A DNA stretch of 64,000 nucleotides. Origin: Guadua angustifolia (taxonomy: Eukaryota > Streptophyta > Magnoliopsida > Poales > Poaceae). Below the pieces are notes generated by a model. It was not told the origin of the DNA. It saw only the letters and a program-made list of their open reading frames with translations, and made no database searches. The stretch spans positions 1,612,001 through 1,676,000 of the forward strand of contig CM070518.1 of the NCBI GenBank assembly GCA_036346375.1, given 5' to 3'. Both the position numbers and the translations under genes were made by a program. Within the stretch, counting starts at the first letter, position 1, and each line of letters opens with the position of its first letter. Shown in pieces: positions 29,508-41,100 of the stretch.

Positions 29508-30685
29508 GGCATGTGTTGCGAATGTGTTAAGCTTGTGTTTGGTTGTTGTTGCATTATGCTCGGATTTGCATGTGTTGCAAAGAAGAAGAGCGTATGCATT
29601 TGGTTTTCGCATAAAGCTTTGATTTGCATGTGTTGCAAATAGGATAAGCTATATGCGTTGGCTTTTATGTGAAGTTCACTTTTGCATGTGTTGCAAATGT
29701 TGAAGCTTCATGTTTCATTTACAAAACACAAATCTTTCTTAAATCAAAGTAGTTGCTTGGAGCTAAGATATGCATGTGTTGTAAATAAAGAGCTCATGCA
29801 TTTGAGTTTGTTTTGGATTTGCTTGGAGCTAGGTTTTACATGTGTTGCAAAACGAGGATGCCCGAGCAAGTTGGATTTGGAGTTTACATGCGATACTTTG
29901 AAGCATGTGAATAGTATTTGCAAATTATTTTGATCACGAGTTGATCATCACATGGTTCAAGTTTTAATCTTGTTGACCCTTTGCCAGCTTGTAGTCATGT
30001 CCTTGATCAAGTCTATGTGAGGGATTTCGAAAAATCAGATTTTAGACTTGAGTGACTACATTAGAGTTTTGTTTTGGTGATATTTAAAAAATATATATGG
30101 GTGCTTAAATCATGAAAATGGGTAGAGATTGTAGCCCTCGTGATAAGCTTCGCATAGAATCAAAGATCACCTAAATCGGAGTTCGGAGTAAAAAGTTATA
30201 AGCATTTTAGTGGAGGTAACTGCGGTACTACCGCAAAAGCGGTACTACCGCCCGTAGGGGCCGGTAGTGCCGCCCTTGCGGTAGTTATTTGCCAGAGGAG
30301 GTTCTTTTGAGCTCCTAGGCCGGTACTACCGCTCCTCATGGCCGGTAGTACCGCGGGTACTGTAGCAACGGCTAGTTTCAGCACTTTTAATGTCCATTTT
30401 GCCCTCGAACGGCTAGTTTTCTTTGTGAGGCTATAAAAGGAGGTCATGGGGGGCATTTGCTGGTTGATTGAGCATTTTGGGTGAGGTGGTTCATGTGTTG
30501 AAGCTCTCATTTGTGTATTAGCTCTTGTGTGAGTATTTGAGCGGTGGTTTGCATGTGTTGCATTCCCGCAAGTTGATTTTGAGCTAAGAGTGAGACTAAT
30601 TGCATGTGTTGCAATTAGAAGTGGGTTGAGAGTCTCTTGTGCATGTGTTGCACTTGAGGGAGGTCCTTGTGCATGTGTTGCACTT
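29508..30685 (+). repeat. Dispersed GCATGTGTTGCA repeats
   Basis: About ten near-identical copies of the 12-mer GCATGTGTTGCA occur (about 29509, 29568, 29626, 29683, 29771, 29838, 30550, 30601, 30641, 30671). They are followed by varied sequence, often AA(A/G)T or CTTG. Spacing runs from 30 to about 700 bp. The unit is close to palindromic (GCA...TGC). It is specific to this LTR in the window. Confidence 0.75.
30213..30362. repeat. Cluster of GCGGTACTACCGC palindromes
   Basis: Palindromic motifs GCGGTACTACCGC and variants GCCGGTAGTACCGC occur at least six times in 150 bp (about 30221, 30238, 30258, 30278, 30319, 30343). Each is a self-complementary 12-13-mer built around GGTA(C/G)TACC. Neighbouring copies could pair into alternative hairpins in RNA. 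Similar arrays are known in LTRs of large grass genomes. Confidence 0.8.
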
Positions 30686-31292
30686 GGTGATCACCGGAGC
30701 GCATTCGTTGTGCTCGGTGAAGTTCAAGCGAAGGAGCGGCTTGTTACTCTTGGAGGTTGCCGACTCCTAGACGGTGTAGGCGTCGTGCGCGGGAGCTCTC
30801 AAGGTGTGAGAAGCCCCGACAAGTTTGTGAAGGTTCGGGTTGAGCCTACGCGAAAGCGTGAAAAACCACGTCTAGTGGAATCGAGGCGGGTGCTCGAGTG
30901 GGAGCCGGTCCAAGGGTTTGGGCTTGCCTCAACGTGGACTAGGGGAGACCGACAAGTCTCCGAACACCACGGAAAAATATCGGTTGCCTCTTGTCTCTTT
31001 TACATTCAAGCATTTACTTTATTGTATATTAATCAATTACTTGATTGTGTTAGAATTGCTTAGTATTATTTGTTTGTTCAATTTAGCAATTCTTATTTTG
31101 AGACATAATTGAGCTAGTGCACTAGTGAGCCTAGTTGATTTAGGCTTTAATTGTCAAAACCTAGTTTATCGCTTCCGCATTGTCCTTGATTAGGTTTTGA
31201 CATAGGGGTTTATTTGAGTGAATTATTTTAGTGAGCGATTAATCTTGTAAAACGCCTATTCACCCCCCTCTAGGCGCATCCTCGATCTTACA

Positions 31293-32830
31293 ATATGAGA
31301 TCTATGCGCAAGACTGGGGTTGTTCGGCTATTGGTGGCCGTACTTGATGTAAATTGTATTCCGAGTGATGCAGACATAGTGGTGGATGATAGTTTATATG
31401 AGATATTCTTCAAAGTTGATAGAGTTGTTTCGATAATTCTTTAGACTCGAGAATTTGATGAGGAGGATATTGATCGGGGAGGATTAGTAGGGGAGCAAGA
31501 TGTTGTGATGGATGATGTTCGTAGTATGGAGAAGACGCATCTTTGGTGAGGATGCTCGAGGTTTCAAAGCTCGGATGATTCGGTCATTCGGAGCGCGCAG
31601 AGGGACTATCTTGGTTCACTTGAAGGGGTTCATCTTTGGGGAATATTCGGTCGGGGTGAGGTGCAAGACCATGAATGGATGAGGGTAGTTTTTCGTTTGA
31701 TCTAGGAAACAAATCTTTGGTTGATGAAGAAGTTGCTCCAATTGGTGTCGATGAGCATAATCGGGATATCAGATGGTCTTGCATTTGGAAATTGATGTGG
31801 TATGTGCGTATGGGAATTGATGAGGCGGTGGATAGGTGATGGATGAGATTTCGATAAGGTTATGGCAGAGGTGGACTCGAGGTGCGTGTAGTGGAGGAAG
31901 CACATCTTTGAGAATCCGTTTGATTTTTGGCGGACGATATCAACAACTGCAGAATTCTGCATTTCTTGCTTTTGAATCCAGCAGTGAGCGAGTTCTTGGT
32001 GAAGTGCGAATCAGTGCATTCGGTTCTGAGGTTGAGAAGATCGATGCTAGGGGTGAAAATCAGCGACATGCGGTTTGATGGTTGAGCGAGTTCTTTGCTA
32101 GGGGTGAAAAGCAGCAAGACTTTTCGGTCCGGTGGTTGAGAAGGTTGCGGCGGTGAAGATCAGCTGCACTGCTGTTCCTTTTACGCGAGATGTCATGGTC
32201 TTCCTGCCAGACATTACAAGCATTAGCTAAAAAATGGTGTTAGTGCAAACTTGTCTAATGAAGCTATGGTCGATGCTCTTGGGGCGTTGCAGGTGGTGAA
32301 TGGGTATGATCGGGTTCCTCAAATCTTGTGTGGGAGGTTTTACGGGGAAAGGAGATCGAGTAAGAGAATTGCAGCACTTGGAGATGGAGAGTTGTTGGAA
32401 AAGGTGAAATTTCTAGCGACTAAGAAGAATTTGGAATTGCCACCTAAATCGGTACTTTATCCTTCACTTCAATGTCAATTTCGTAATTCTATCTAGGATC
32501 TCCAACATTGGTGTTTCTTTGGGTAGAAATGATAGTGATATTAGTTAGTCTATTATCGCTATTAAGAATATTGAAATCGATAGACTTAGAGTTTCGGTTA
32601 GGAGTCCAAAAAAGTGTCACTCTTCCTCACCAAAAATTAACTTTGGTTGAGGAAGAAGATGATGATTTAGATGTTAGTCTCAATCTTATTTACGTAGATC
32701 ATGAAGCGGGGAGTATGGCGAGGGATATGATCACATTTGTTGTGAACTAAATCGATCCCTCGGAAAAGAAATATAACTCGCGGAGAATGATTAATTTGGG
32801 TCGTTTAAATAAGAAACCCATAACTCCATC
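31293..32830 (+). pseudogene. LINE ORF1, 3' part
   Basis: It continues ORF1 after the LTR with MRKTGVVRLLVAVLDVNCIPSDADIVVDDSLYEIFFKVDRV (about 31300-31440), the RNA-binding core of plant LINE ORF1, then an acidic linker. The ending, ERRSSKRIAALGDGELLEKV ... ISNIGVSLGRNDSDIS, stop, SIIAIKNIEIDRLRVSV and EAGSMARDMITFVVN, is typical. The in-frame TAG near 32547 stands where a Gln codon (CAG) would fit. Several frame changes occur around 31440-32250. Confidence 0.65.
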
Positions 32831-32845
32831 CAAATTGAGTTTTAA

Positions 32846-33577
32846 ATGAAAGGGGTCTTTTGGAATAGCAGAGGTCTAGGTGACTTGGCTAAACATGGTT
32901 ACTTGGAGAATTTAGTTAAAGAGGAGCAAATTGATTTTGTTGCTCTCATGGAAATTGGTCGGGATCAGTTCCCAGATGTGACCTTGAGGAAATTATGTGG
33001 TGGTCGGGATTATATTTGGCATTGTATGGCTCCACATGGGAGGTCAGGAGGAATCCTTCTTGGTGTTGATGTCACTGTTTTTGATATCGGCTCTATTGAT
33101 GAAGGGGATTATTATGTTAAGTTCACACTTAGAAATAAGGATGATGATTTTAAGTGGACGTTATATGCAGTATATGGTCTTGCCCAACATCATGATAAAG
33201 AGGCTTTTTTAGTGGAAATGGCTCAGGTATGTAGTAAGGAATCATTACCGTACATTATTGGTGGTGATTTCAATATCATGCGTAGGCCTGAGGACAAAAA
33301 TAAAAGAAACTTTGAGCATAAGTGGCCGGGGCTTTTTAATATGGTTATCCAATTGCTTGAGCTCAAAGAGATTGAAATGTCTGGATGTCATTTCACGTGG
33401 GGTAGTAGTGGCAAGGATCCCACTTTTGACAAACTTGATAGAGTGTTAGTAAGTACGGAGTGGGAACAAAAATTTCCAATGTCGACGGTGGATGCTAGGG
33501 CTAGAAATCAATCGGATCATACACCGTTGCTTTTGAACACTGGTGCGTCCTCTCATAATACTCATCGAAATGTTTAA
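32846..33577 (+). pseudogene. LINE ORF2 endonuclease domain
   Basis: The ATG opens with KGVFWNSRGLGD, the canonical start of plant LINE ORF2. The domain keeps the apurinic-endonuclease catalytic features: the N-terminal Asn (WNSRG), the metal-binding Glu (ALMEIGRD), YAVYGLAQ, GGDFNIMR (Asp/Asn), FTWGSSG, FDKLDRVLVS and the terminal SDHTPL (Asp-His). The 243-codon frame ends at RNV because of a 1-bp shift. The next frame continues with FKFEQGWF. As far as can be seen, the domain itself is intact and would nick target DNA. Confidence 0.88.
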
Positions 33578-36502
33578 ATTTGAGCAGGGTTGGTTTCTCG
33601 AGAGGTTTCTCGATTTGGTTGCAAATGTTTGGCAATCGAAAACTCGAGGTAAAACGGCTATGCAAAGATGGCAGTATAAAATAAGATCTTTGCGGAAATA
33701 TTTGAGAGGATGGGCGAAACAAGTTGCTGGACATAATAAAAAAGAGAAAAAGGAACTTATAAATTTGATTGATTCAATTGATAAAAAGGCAGAATTAAAT
33801 GTCCTTTCAGACCAAGATATGTATATGAATCAGGTTCTAATGGAACGCCTAATTCATTTATTGAGGGAAGAGGAAATAAAGTGGTATCAAAGGGCTAAAG
33901 TTAAGAATCTGTTGGAAGGGGATGACAATACCCATTTTTTCCACTTGATTGCAAATGGTAAACACAGAAAATAAAGAATTTTTAAGTTAGAACAAGAAGA
34001 TGGAGTAATAGTTGGTGACGCGAATTTGAAAGCATATATTACAAATTATTATAAAGGTCTTTTTGGTTCTCCGCAAAATAATACTTTTAATATGGTTGAG
34101 GATTACATTGTTGATATTCCTCAAGTGACTGAGGAGGAAAATAGATTTCTCACTTCCCCTTTCGATGAAAAGGAAGTTCGGGAAGCTGTTTTCCAAATGG
34201 AACATAATAAGTCTCCTGGTCCCGATGGGTTTCCGGCTGAGTTTTATCAAGTGTTCTGGGATTTAATAAGAGGGGATGTGATGGCTCTTTTCAATGATTT
34301 TTTCATCATAATTTACCATTATTCAATCTAAATTTTGGTGTAATTACTCTTCTTTCGAAAATTAAGGAGGCTACAAAAATCCAGCAGTATAGGCCTATAT
34401 GTCTACTTAATGTTATATTCAAAATTTTTACCAAGGTTGCCACTAATAGGCTTTGTGGAATTGCAGAACATGTAGTGCATCCTTCGCAGACAGCGTTTAT
34501 GCCTGGTCGAAATATTATGGAGGGAGTAGTGATTTTACATGAGACTATTCATGAATTACATGTTAAGAAACTTAATGGGGTAATATTGAAAATTGATTTT
34601 GAAAAGGCATATGATAAGGTTAATTGGTCTTTTCTTCAACAAACATTACAAATGAAAGGTTTCTGTCAGAAGTGGTGCCAATGGATTAAAAATTTTGTTT
34701 CTGGTGGTAGTGTGGGCATCAAAGTCAATGATGACATTGGGCACTACTTTCAGACGAAAAAGGGTCTTAGACAAGGAGATCCCTTATCTCCTATTCTCTT
34801 TAATATAGTTGCAGATATGCTAGCTGTTTTGATAAAAAGAGCAAAGGCTGATGGCCAGATAAAAGGGGTAATACCACACCTTGTCGATGATGGTTTATCT
34901 ATTTTACAGTATGCAGATGATACCATTTTATTTATGGACCATGATTTGGAACAAGCAAAGAATATGAAATTATTACTTTGTGTTTTCGAACAATTATCTG
35001 GTCTAAAGATAAACTTCCATAAAAGTGAAATATTTTGTTTTGGGGATGCTAAACAATGTGAGGATGTCTATACTGAGTTATTTGGTTGTGAAGTTGGTGC
35101 ATTTCCATTCCGATATTTAGGAATACCATGCATTATCGTAAACTTCGGAATAATGATTGGAGCGGAGTTGAAGATCGGTTCAAGAAGAAATTAAGTACTT
35201 GGAAGGCTAAACATTTGTCATATGGGGGCCGCTTGGTATTACTAAACTCAGTTCTTAGTAGTCTTCCAATGTTTATGTTATCCTTTTTTGAAATTCCAAA
35301 GGAAGTTGGATTTTTATCGATCAAGGTTTTTTTGGCAAGGTAATTGTACAAAGCGAAAATACCATCTCGCTAAATGGGACATTCTTTGTCGTCCAAAAGA
35401 TCAAGGTGGGTTAGGTATAACTAATCTTTTGATTAAGAATCGATGTCTTCTAAGCAAGTGGCTTTTCCAATTGTTAAATGAAGAAGGGACATGGTAGTCT
35501 TTGATAAGGAATAAGTATTTGTATTCTCACACTTTATCGCAGGTTAGGATTGAATCTAATGATTCTCATTTTTGGAAAGGTATTTTAAAGGTCAAAGAAT
35601 ATTTTCTAAGTTGTGGGTCCTTTCAAATTAATGATGGCTCTCAAACTAGATTCTGGAAAGATGTTTGGGTGGGGATTCGACCTCTTAAGGAGCAATTTCC
35701 TACTCTTTATAATATTGCCCATAATCCTCAGATAACAGTGGCAAAGGTTTTGAGTAGTGTGCCACTTCATATTTCTTTCCGAAGAACGTTAGTGGGGGAT
35801 AGACTAAATAGTTGGATCAGCCTAGTTGCTACCATTGAGCATATTCAGTTATCAACTGAGAAGGACATTTTTCTTTGGCATTTATGTAAAAATGGGAAAT
35901 TCTCAGTTCGATCTATGTATCATTTTAAGATGAATCAAGGCTCATCTTTTTCTCATGATTTTATTTGGAAGTTGAAGATTCCTTTAAAAATTAAGATTTT
36001 CCTTTGGTATCTTCAGCGTGGTGTTATTTTGACAAAGGATAACTTGGCTAAGAGAAATTGGTGTGGCAATCAAAGGTGTTGTTTTTGTGATTGCAATGAA
36101 ACGATTCAACATCTTTTCTTTGATTGTCATCACGCTAGGTCTATTTGGAGACTAATTTATTTGGTTACTGGGTTAAGACATCCTATTTCTATGTCTCATA
36201 TGATGGGTGACTGGCTCAATGGTTTCAGAAATCATAATAAACAACTGATATTTATTGGTGTGGCGGCTATTTGTTGGGCAATTTGGTGTTGTCGCAATGA
36301 TTTTGTGTTTCAGAACAAAAGATATGTTTCGTTTTTGCAGGCCACCTTCAGGGGAACATATTGGATGAGGTTCTGGACGCTCCTGCAGCGGGAGGAAATA
36401 CGGGAGACCATTTATTCGGTGTCCTCTCGTCTTGAAGTGGTGGCTATGGAGCTTCTTGCTAATAATGGATGGAAGCATAATTTTAGACTTTGTCATCTCT
36501 AA
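33578..36502 (+). pseudogene. LINE ORF2 reverse transcriptase and zf-RVT domain
   Basis: The frame runs FEQGWF ... RWQYKIRSLRKYLRGW, with a TAA at about 33972. Then come NKSPGPDGFPAEFYQ (about 34205-34250), QYRPICLLN (about 34385), LKIDFEKAYDKVNW (first catalytic Asp, about 34588-34630), GLRQGDPLSPILFN and the catalytic QYADDTILF (YADD 34910-34921). Thumb segments FRYLGIP and WKAKHLSYGGRLVLLNSVL follow in a shifted frame. The final frame (35501-36502, open for 333 codons) has FWKDVWVG, IWKLKIPLKIKIFLWYL and the CxxC...HLFFDCHHARSIW cysteine-histidine module. Damage consists of one stop and about four frameshifts. Confidence 0.88.
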
Positions 36503-36625
36503 GTTTGGTTTGATTTATGAATTGTTCCTTTTGCTTTTAGTTCAGCTATGTAGCTGATAACTCTGTAATAAAACTGGGCTATGTGCGTTGGCAGAGGCCG
36601 GAGGAAACTCCTTTTTCTAAAAAAA

Positions 36626-36894
36626 TACTAGTATACTCAGTTTGAGTTCATAAATTGATTTATTGATCACTATTAAAAAAGTTCATGTTTTAACTTGGTT
36701 CTACAACTTGGAATCATAATCTCAGCCTAATTCACCTCATCCTCAGTGGATGCTGCGTTTCAGTAATTACTATTACTATTTACTATAATTGATGGTTAGA
36801 TGCTATTGATTAACAACTATTGTGTTTCCTGGCTGTTTATGTTCCTTAAACTAAAGTCACCGAGTTGTTTTGATGTCTGTAGACTTCCCCTATT
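36626..36894. other. Spacer after the LINE, nothing recognised
   Basis: AT-rich sequence between the LINE A-tail and the gypsy fragment. No repeat end or coding signal was seen. Confidence 0.4.
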
Positions 36895-37250
36895 CAGCTT
36901 CGTTCTTCAGAAACAATGCCTCTTTCTTCAGACACCCTAACGTTTCCCCCCTTCTTAATCTCCCACTTGCCCTCAAGGTGTGAAATTGGGAAATGTACAT
37001 CGAATGAAGGTCGCATCTTCCCAAGTAGCATTCTCGGTCGACAAGTTCAACCAATGTATCACCATTGTGTTACAAGAATTCCTTTCCGTCGGATAATTCT
37101 CCTTTCTAAAACATTATTAGGTTCAATTTTCAGCCTCCCTTCATCATCCACCAAAGGCAGTCCAGGTAGTGGAACAACACTTGATCCAACATGTTTTTTA
37201 AGTTGGCTTAGATGAAACATCAGGTGTATAGCAACATTAGGTGGCAGCTG
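36895..37250 (-). pseudogene. Ty3/gypsy integrase C-terminal fragment
   Basis: The minus strand reads LQLPPNVAIHLMFHLSQLKK, the conserved PxxxxHxxFHVSQLK motif downstream of the gypsy integrase core. It continues through SVVPLPGLPLVDDEGRLKIEPNNVLERRIIRRKG into a chromodomain-like W...ATWED-type tail in a shifted frame and FPISHLEGK...GGNVRVSEERG. A G-rich tract after the stop fits a polypurine tract. The fragment is cut on its N-terminal side at 37250 by an LTR-like sequence. The rest of the element is not in the window. Confidence 0.75.
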
Positions 37251-37808
37251 TAACATCTCAAAATTTGAGTTTAGGACTGTTTAATAATTAAAATGAACCA
37301 GTTGCATTTTTCGTAAAATAAATTAAGCTTAATTTGGATTTTTCTTTATGTAAAAGATTTAATTTGACTAAACTATACTTCAAACAAAATATTTCCAGTC
37401 ATAATTGGATTCCATATGCTCCAAAGAATTTTTCTGTAATTTTTGAGATTTTTTCGAATTTATTTGGATTTATTTGATTTTTTGGTAATTTTCTAATTTG
37501 GAAAATGATTTTAATTCTCAAATATCTTCTCGGGCCAAATCTCCACTGGTCCGTTCCTAAGGCCGACTGCTCCGCCGCCCAAGACAAGCTTCATGGGAGT
37601 AGCGCCATGCTAATGAGGTTTTCACGCTAGATCTTCATTGCCGGGCCGTCTCTGCTATCGTCGTTTTGTTCTTCGGGTTTGTTTCATCGCTTTCTTCAAG
37701 ATCCGTGCAAAACCCGAGCCGATCCGGTATAGGATCGCCAAATCCCGCTTCTTCTTTGTCTCCGGCTACGTCGTGCCGACGCTTCTTCGCTGGAAGCCGA
37801 GCGAGCTG
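37251..37808 (+). repeat. Truncated LTR-like sequence
   Basis: It begins TGTAACATCTCAAAATTTGAG, close in style to the start of the 5.1-kb LTR at 38191, and is AT-rich then GC-rich like that LTR. It separates a gypsy pol fragment from a LINE fragment. No matching CA end or target duplication was seen, so it is probably a truncated LTR of a related family. Confidence 0.45.
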
Positions 37809-38190
37809 ATGTGACTTTTAAGAACTTTATCAGCAGCAATCAGCCCCCCTTGCTCACATTGTCTGTCTAAAACATCAGTCTGATCCTTTTTTAGTCTCTT
37901 GCATTCCCCTTCAACATTCATGTTCCACCCTTTCAAAATTTTCCTTAGAAATCTAATTTTCCATTGCCATCTGTCAATACTGGTTATGCCTTTTGCAGGC
38001 CTCAACCAAATGTTACTAGTTCATAAAATCCATCTTTTTGCAGCCAAAAAATTTCAAACCTGAAACTGGTATGCTTTTGTGACTTCTCCCCAGAGTCAAT
38101 GAAAAGAGGTGCATGATCTGACAATGCTGTTTAAAGAGCAGTAACCATGACATTAGGATAAGTTAATTCCCAATTAGGGCTAATCAAAAC
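37809..38190 (-). pseudogene. Second LINE, endonuclease end and RT linker
   Basis: On the minus strand, ISPNWELTYPN ... LSDHAPLFIDSGEKSQKHTSFRFEIFWLQKDGFYE leads into DRWQWKIRFLRKILKGWNMN. This is the end of a LINE endonuclease (SDHxPL motif) and the start of the RT linker, a different LINE from the one at 27250-36625. The preceding residues NPTFEKLDRVF lie across the solo LTR at 43303-43340. The two parts were one continuous frame before the LTR inserted. Confidence 0.82.
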
Positions 38191-41100
38191 TGTAACATCC
38201 GAAAATTTGGGTTTTCAAAAATTTATATTAAATTATCTTTCCAAAATTTTTACATCAATCTTATTTGATTAAAGAAGCTTAATTTAGAATTTTCTAAATC
38301 TAAAACAATTTAATGTGCCTTCTGTGTGCATTAACTAATTTAAAATTTAGTTTTTACAGTGTTCTTTGTATCTCAGGGAATTTCCCAAATTTGAGATTCG
38401 CTAAAAACTAATTTAAAATAATTAATTTAAACATTTGGATGTTAATTGGATTTTTATTGGATTTTTAATTCGAATTATTAATTATTCGAGCAATTCTATA
38501 TCCAAATTCCAATTCAAACCTTTCCTTTGAAATTCCATTCAAATTCAAAATTTGGATTTTCCTCGGTGTTCTAAATAACCTGGCATCCATATCCTTCCGA
38601 AACTAAAGTTCAATCTTTTTCCGTCCGCAAAGTCAGAATTTACAATTTTGGTCCTTAATTGAAATTTCACCCGAGTTCCAAAATACTCCAAAAATCGTAA
38701 ATTCATAGAATTAGGTTCCAAATATTCTAAAATGATTTTGGGAATTTTTCTAAGATTTATAGAATTTGTCTGGTATTTTATCTCGCACTTTCATCAAATC
38801 CATTATTTCCGTGCTGAAATAATCTAAATTCAAAAATTCATCCAAAATCCGCGAAGCCAATTTTATTGGGTTCCATTCTATTAGTTATAATTTATAGGAT
38901 CTTTTCCGGCATTTTTAGATCTTGTTATCTATTTTATCTCACGCGCTTTGAAAATTGCACTGTTCATCGTCTTCAACCTCCAGCTAGCACTATTCGTGTC
39001 CAGCCCCTTTTGCAAGCCAATCTTCAAATGCTCATAACTTTTGCAATTCTCAACGAAATCGAGTGAGGTCAGTTGCAAATCGTCAGACTAGTTAAGGGCT
39101 TCAATTCTATTGCAGTTACCCCATCTGAAATCAAGTGAAACGGACGCTGCAATCACTTCTTTGCCGTTTCTTGTTTAAGCCATAACTTTTCCATTTCTCC
39201 TTCTCTCAACGTGTACGAGTACTCAAAAGTTTCTTCTTGACATCCTCCATCCCATGCTCACCTTTTCCTGTCGGTCCAGTGCCGTTTCCCTTCCCAAAAC
39301 TCGAGAAAACCCGACGCTGGCGTTCTCCAAAGACACCGGTGAGCCATCTTTTGCTCCGGTGAGTTTCCGGGTAAACCAACCACATCACTTTGTGCCTTTT
39401 GCTTCCGTGATCACAACCATTCAATCGGATTTGATTTTCGTTGCGATTTGACCCAATTTCGAGTTTGTTAAATAAATGGCCGGTCGTCGCTCTGTTAAAT
39501 CATCGATTCCTCCGAAACCGGTAATCCCCAATCAAATTCCTTCTAGATATAGCCTAGTATGATCTTGCTCTATGCCGTGCTCTCGCTAGTTTTAGGAAAT
39601 TTTGCGTTTTAATGTGATTTCGAGCACCATGCTATCCGAATGGTTTTTGGTCGCGTGCCGTAAAGTCCTTTTCGCCGTCGCTCCGCCATCCCGCCGTAAA
39701 CCATCGTGCCCACGGGCTCCCCTCACCTCGCCGCCCCCGCCCCATCCCCACCACTGGCCGGCCCTCAATTGGCCACGTCGCCCCAATTCTGTGCACGCAC
39801 GTCACATGCTCGTATAAATGCCGATTTGATCCGTTTTGCTCCAAATCTGGTTTTTCTTGACCTAGCCACCACCCCAACCTTGTGTAGACCTCCCATGGCT
39901 TCTCCCATGCATATGCCACCCCGTGGAACTCACCCAAACCCTAGAAATCCATCCCTCATCCTCCGAAACGCCACCGAACGTCGGTCTATATTGGCATTGC
40001 GTTCCTTGTCGGCTCGTCAAGATTTTTTGGTGATCCACCTAAGTCACCTCGTGCTCTATGGTACCCTCTGTCTCCCTTTCAAATTTCGTGCAATTTGGTT
40101 CATGGAATCAAAAGTTACGGCCGCCCAAAGGTCAAATTTTGCCAGAGGCTTTTCTCCCTCATTTTTGCGAGTTTGGCAGTAAAATTTTTATGGTAGACTC
40201 CTGGTGATGTCCCCTACATAGTGCTCACCCTAACTTAAGGTTTTGACCTTGTAATTTTGCACAAAAAATTCTTTTCTCCGATCAGACTGTGTTCGAACAA
40301 CAAAAAACTTCGTCGCGCGTTCCCCATTGATTCAGAAGGTAAAACTCAGATTCGTTTGTGTCATATTGTGCCAAATATTCCCAGATAGCTCTCTGTAAAA
40401 TTTGGTTAGGTTTCATCTATTATTTAAATAGTTATGTCCGTTTGATCTATTAGCTCCGGGAGCCGTTCATCGGTAGTTTGTGATCAATCCGGTGGGTCGC
40501 CACCAAATCCGCCTATATTGTTGAGTTCATCTTGTCATGTTCTACGCGATGGATATTTCCCCTTTGCTGTTGCATCTACCGAAATTCTTTTTATTCGTCG
40601 ACTGCCGCCTTTTGCCGCCGCCGCGCGTCGTCTTGTGCCGCTAACCATTTTGGTTTGTCGTGTCCATGCCATTGTGTCCAATAGACCATTATTCCCTATT
40701 TTGCCCATTGGAGAAGTTTAATTGATTCCCGGTTGCCGTTAAAGCCATGTTCTAGAATTTACCTGTCGTCCTTTCAACCTAGCCCTCTGTTATCCATTCG
40801 CGTCTCGGTTAGCCATCCTTGGTAATATTCTATCGCTGCTATGTCGTTGCACCGACAGTCGCCACCTTGTTATTTCATGAGCGTCCCGTCATCGCTTCGC
40901 CTTCGCCGTTAACGTTTCGCCGTTAACGTTCCGCCGTTAACGTTTCGCCGTTAACGTTCCATCGTTAACGTTTCGCTAACGCTTTGCTCTCATGACATGT
41001 GTGCATGCAAGTAAAGGTCCTAGTGCGATGTCATCATCTTTTCTATCGCCTTGATGTGATCTAGCCCTATTACCTTGAGTTTAGCCCCATCTTCTTATCA

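Larger units (their letters stand above)
28250..31292 (+). mobile_element. 3.0-kb solo LTR in LINE ORF1
   Basis: The 3043-bp segment begins TGTAAGTTC and ends GATCTTACA, giving a perfect 6-bp TGTAAG/CTTACA terminal repeat. The LINE ORF1 frame is interrupted exactly here. The left flank is GAGAT. The right flank begins ATATG and could have been GAGATATG before loss at a CAG, so the target duplication is not proven. Near the right end is the CACCCCCCTCTAGG motif common just before grass LTR ends. It contains no gag or pol. Two internal repeat families (GCATGTGTTGCA and GCGGTACTACCGC) are listed separately. Confidence 0.8.
27250..36625 (+). mobile_element. L1-type plant LINE, interrupted by a solo LTR
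   Basis: This is a non-LTR retrotransposon with ORF1 (27378-28249 and 31293-32830), an apurinic-type endonuclease (32846-33577), reverse transcriptase (33578-35500) and a C-terminal cysteine-rich zf-RVT domain (to 36502). The 3' end has AATAAAAC followed by GCAGAGGCCGGAGG and a short run of seven A (36619-36625), the usual tail of this grass family. The 5' limit is approximate. The solo LTR 28250-31292 sits in ORF1. Removing it gives about 6.3 kb, a normal full length. A few frameshifts and stops interrupt the ORFs. It lies upstream of the TIM22 exons, in the opposite orientation. Confidence 0.88.

Noticed and set aside
29508..30685. CRISPR-like repeat-spacer structure of GCATGTGTTGCA words
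   Set aside because: The repeat is only 12 bp, the spacing is highly irregular and the context is a plant LTR.
40902..40982. CRISPR array or telomeric/centromeric satellite
   Set aside because: The units are contiguous 14-mers without spacers, in eukaryotic DNA, inside an LTR. The array is far too short for a satellite.
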